Assembly: GCA_900549155.1 (NCBI GenBank)
Contig: URNF01000095.1
Span: 1 to 8,172, forward strand
From: an uncultured Oscillospiraceae bacterium
GTDB lineage: Bacteria > Bacillota > Clostridia > Oscillospirales > Acutalibacteraceae
DNA: 8,172 bases
Direction of reading: 5' to 3'
Of the stretch, positions 6,604 to 8,172 are shown in pieces; position 1 is the first letter of the stretch; each line of letters starts with the position of its first letter. The notes beneath the pieces were generated by a model, which worked only from the letters and a program-made list of their open reading frames with translations, had not been told where the DNA came from and did not search any database. Position numbers and translations under genes: made by a program.

Positions 6604-7209
6604 ATGCGCACATTGAAAGAAAAAATGCACACAGAGGAGCTGTATCTGCCGGATGATGACGAGATCGTTCGACAGCAGACGGCGTGTCTCGATCTTCTGT
6701 ATACGTTCAACCAAACCCGTCCGACCGAGGGCGAAAAGCGGCAGGCGCTTTTGCGCGAAATGTTTGCCGAGATCGGTGAGAACTGCTATATCGAACCGCC
6801 TTTCCATGCGAATTGGGGCGGCAGGCACTGCCATTTCGGCAACAATGTCTATGCTAATTTTAACCTGACCTGTGTGGACGATACGCATATCTATGTCGGG
6901 GACTGCACCATGATCGGTCCGAATGTCACCATTGCCACGGCGGGACATCCCATCCTGCCGGAGCTGCGCGAAAAGGCATATCAGTATAACGCAGCGGTGC
7001 ACATCGGCAGAAACTGCTGAATCGACGCGGGGGCGATCATTCTGCCGGGCGTTACGATCGGCGATAACACGGTGGTGGGCGCAGGCAGTGTGGTGACAAA
7101 GGATCTGCCGTCCGATGTTGTCGCTGTCGGCAACCCTTGCAGAGCACTGCGGAAGATCGGCGACAGGGACAGAGAGTATTATTTCAAAAATCACAGGATC
7201 GACCTGTGA
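6604..7209 (+). pseudogene. Maltose/galactoside O-acetyltransferase (LacA/Maa type), interrupted by in-frame TGA
   Basis: A left-handed beta-helix acetyltransferase that would transfer acetyl from acetyl-CoA to a sugar hydroxyl in the cytoplasm. With one codon read through, the product is 201 aa, close to E. coli LacA. MRTLKEKMHTEELYLPDDDE is the typical N-terminal cap. N85 and D93 (in YANFNLTCVDD) and catalytic H115 (in ATAGHP) match LacA numbering from memory. Codon 139 is TGA (7018-7020), where relatives have Trp in the NxWIGA motif. The frame then continues without a shift through ILPGVTIGDNTVVGAGSVVTK-like hexapeptides and GNPCRALRKI to a second TGA at 7207-7209. If the TGA terminates, a 138-aa product remains that lacks the last coils of the helix and the C-terminal acetyl-CoA side. 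The following codon is also atypical, Asp for the usual Gly after WI. Likely a recent nonsense mutation or sequence error; read-through is less likely. The 62-codon distal part has no start or ribosome binding site of its own. Confidence 0.85.
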
Positions 7210-7217
7210 GCCGGGCG

Positions 7218-7253
7218 GGATCTCTTTTCACGCGGAAAAGAGATCCATTTTTT
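7218..7253 (+). terminator. Intrinsic terminator after the acetyltransferase gene
   Basis: A perfect 11-bp stem, GGATCTCTTTT (7218-7228) with AAAAGAGATCC (7236-7246), has a 7-base loop and is followed by six T's at 7248-7253. It lies 8 bases after the second stop codon and ends the 192-aa/acetyltransferase operon. Confidence 0.93.
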
Positions 7254-7256
7254 CGT

Positions 7257-7287
7257 GCATTTCGCGCCGAAAAAGGCGCATTTCGCG
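7257..7287 (+). repeat. 10-bp direct repeat GCATTTCGCG, two copies 21 bases apart
   Basis: Identical copies occupy 7257-7266 and 7278-7287, a start-to-start distance of 21 bases or two helical turns. The stretch can also fold: GCGCC (7264-7268) pairs with GGCGC (7275-7279), or alternatively TTCGCG (7261-7266) with CGCGAA (7284-7289). It lies between the terminator and the next promoter, where a regulator binding site would be expected. Confidence 0.5.
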
Positions 7288-7315
7288 AAGAACACATTTT
7301 TTTTATAGTATATTG

Positions 7316-7324
7316 TGGTATAGT
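7316..7324 (+). promoter_or_regulatory. Extended -10 promoter of the beta-helix protein gene
   Basis: TGG directly before TATAGT (7319-7324) forms an extended -10. The region upstream is a T-run with no good -35 at 17-18 bases, which extended -10 promoters tolerate. The start codon is 49 bases downstream. Confidence 0.55.
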
Positions 7325-7331
7325 AGACTTC

Positions 7332-7358
7332 GATAGAAATGGGGAAAATGGGTCTATC
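7332..7358. repeat. Short inverted repeat GATAGA / TCTATC in the beta-helix gene leader
   Basis: Six-base arms (7332-7337 and 7353-7358) enclose a 15-base purine-rich spacer just before the GGAGG ribosome binding site (7362-7366). It starts at about the predicted transcription start. It may be an operator or a weak hairpin near the ribosome binding site, but arms this short can arise by chance. Confidence 0.25.
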
Positions 7359-7373
7359 ATCGGAGGAATGGTC

Positions 7374-8172
7374 ATGAAAAAGAAAATGTTTGCAATTCTT
7401 GTCAGTCTTGCAATGACGGTGTGCATGCTGCCCACCGCCGTGTTTGCAGACGAAGCGACACATCAGAATCACTGTGTGTGCGGGGGAACGCTTGAGGGGC
7501 ACGCCCACAACACGAATGTGACATGGATAGGCGTCTCTTCGCTCGACGAGATCACAAAGAGCGGCAACTACTATCTGAAAAACAACGTGGAGTATAACGT
7601 TACATATAAACCCGCGGACGGCGTGGTGCTTTGTCTGAACGGCAAGAACATCACCTGCACGGCTGCAAATCTCAGCACCGTGACGGTGGGTGCCGGCAGG
7701 ACCTTCACCATCACCGACTGTCAGACGGTTCCCGGAAAAATCACCCACGCATCCGGCAAGAACGGACGCGGCATCATTAATGAAGCGGGCACGGTCAACC
7801 TGTGGCGCGGTTCTGTCTGCGGCAATACGCTCGCCGGTGGCGGCGCTGGTGTATTCAACGGCGAAAAGGCATATTTCAATATGTACGGCGGCTTGATCGC
7901 TGACAACACCACCACCGACTACGGGCAGGGTGCCGGCGTATACAACCGCGGCAGCTTCACCATGTCCGGCGGTGCGATCGAGGACAACTATGCAACCGGT
8001 TCCGGCGGCGGAGGTATCTACAACTACAAAGGCACTGTCACCATGTCCGGCACGGCGGTGATTCGCAACAATGTTATCAATCCCGACAACAGCAGTGCCA
8101 GCGGCGGCGGCATCGGGAACAGCGCCGGCACACTCATCGTGAACGGCGGTGAGATCTACGGCAATAGCTCCG
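7374..8172 (+). CDS. Secreted right-handed beta-helix repeat protein (3' end outside window)
   Basis: The first 266 residues of an exported protein whose end lies outside the window. ATG follows GGAGG (7362-7366) at 7 bases. The signal peptide is MKKK, a hydrophobic core and TAVFA, with predicted cleavage after A25. The mature N-terminus is His/Cys-rich: H30, H33, C34, C36, H43 and H45 within NHCVCGG and GHAHN. Residues 50-130 form a beta-rich domain with NYYLKNNV and GVVLCLNGKNI. From about 131, at least five turns of 22-33 residues repeat the pattern GGGIYN, GTVTMSGG, IxxN. This suits a parallel beta-helix of the pectate-lyase-like or surface-adhesin type common in gut clostridia. No lyase active site can be identified. 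The missing C-terminus may hold surface-anchoring or sugar-binding modules. It has its own promoter. Role is uncertain: adhesin, glycan-binding protein or polysaccharide-degrading enzyme. Confidence 0.9.
   Translation, partial: MKKKMFAILVSLAMTVCMLPTAVFADEATHQNHCVCGGTLEGHAHNTNVTWIGVSSLDEITKSGNYYLKNNVEYNVTYKPADGVVLCLNGKNITCTAANLSTVTVGAGRTFTITDCQTVPGKITHASGKNGRGIINEAGTVNLWRGSVCGNTLAGGGAGVFNGEKAYFNMYGGLIADNTTTDYGQGAGVYNRGSFTMSGGAIEDNYATGSGGGGIYNYKGTVTMSGTAVIRNNVINPDNSSASGGGIGNSAGTLIVNGGEIYGNSS

Noticed and set aside
6599..6619. A genome-wide TGA-to-Trp code to explain the TGA in the acetyltransferase
   Set aside because: The 192-aa gene ends in TGA at 6599-6601, immediately before the next gene start, and a further TGA follows at 6614-6616 in the same frame. 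The many tryptophans of the GH31 enzyme are encoded by TGG. TGA therefore acts as a normal stop here.
7018..7060. Selenocysteine insertion at the TGA
   Set aside because: The family has Trp, not Cys, at this position, and no convincing SECIS-like hairpin with a conserved loop was seen right after the codon.
7770..8172. Repetitive GGC-rich DNA near the right edge as a CRISPR or tandem-repeat array
   Set aside because: The repetition is at the protein level (beta-helix turns of 22-33 residues) with divergent codons, and there are no identical direct repeats with unique spacers.

Overview
The window looks like chromosomal DNA from a GC-rich, Gram-positive, gut-type Firmicute, most likely an Oscillospiraceae/Ruminococcaceae-like clostridium. 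This is inferred from GC-rich genes separated by short AT-rich spacers, strong GGAGG-type ribosome binding sites, sigma-A-like promoters, intrinsic terminators, and secreted modular proteins without outer-membrane features. No 16S or other taxonomic marker is present. Nothing indicates a phage, transposon, CRISPR array or RNA gene, and no gene-free stretch exceeds 300 bases.

Layout. (1) Bases 1-316 hold the 3' end of an ABC transporter ATPase, closed by a clear terminator. (2) Bases 317-500 are an AT-rich control region with a promoter and two inverted repeats. It leads into a very large secreted glycoside hydrolase of family GH31 (501-4895, 1464 aa) with an F5/8 type C (CBM32-like) module and further C-terminal modules. 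(3) A symmetric hairpin at 4909-4942 probably terminates both the hydrolase and the convergent gene. That gene, at 5905-5000 on the minus strand, encodes an SPFH/prohibitin-family membrane protein. (4) A 117-base divergent promoter region separates it from a plus-strand pair: a 192-residue DUF4085-like protein (6023-6601) and a LacA/Maa-type hexapeptide sugar O-acetyltransferase (6604-7209). The acetyltransferase is interrupted by an in-frame TGA exactly where the family has a conserved tryptophan. (5) After another terminator and a control region with a 10-bp direct repeat, a secreted beta-helix protein starts at 7374 and runs off the right edge.

Functionally, the hydrolase and the beta-helix protein are exported and plausibly act on glycans at or beyond the cell surface, but each has its own promoter and they do not form a polysaccharide-utilisation operon. 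The SPFH protein and the 192-aa protein are divergently transcribed from a shared control region. The acetyltransferase is translationally close-coupled to the 192-aa gene.

I do not see a clearly new multi-gene system. The most notable observations are the TGA-for-Trp interruption of the acetyltransferase, the unusual substrate-pocket motif and modular tail of the GH31 enzyme, the inverted repeat in its leader, and the His/Cys-rich segment at the mature N-terminus of the beta-helix protein.
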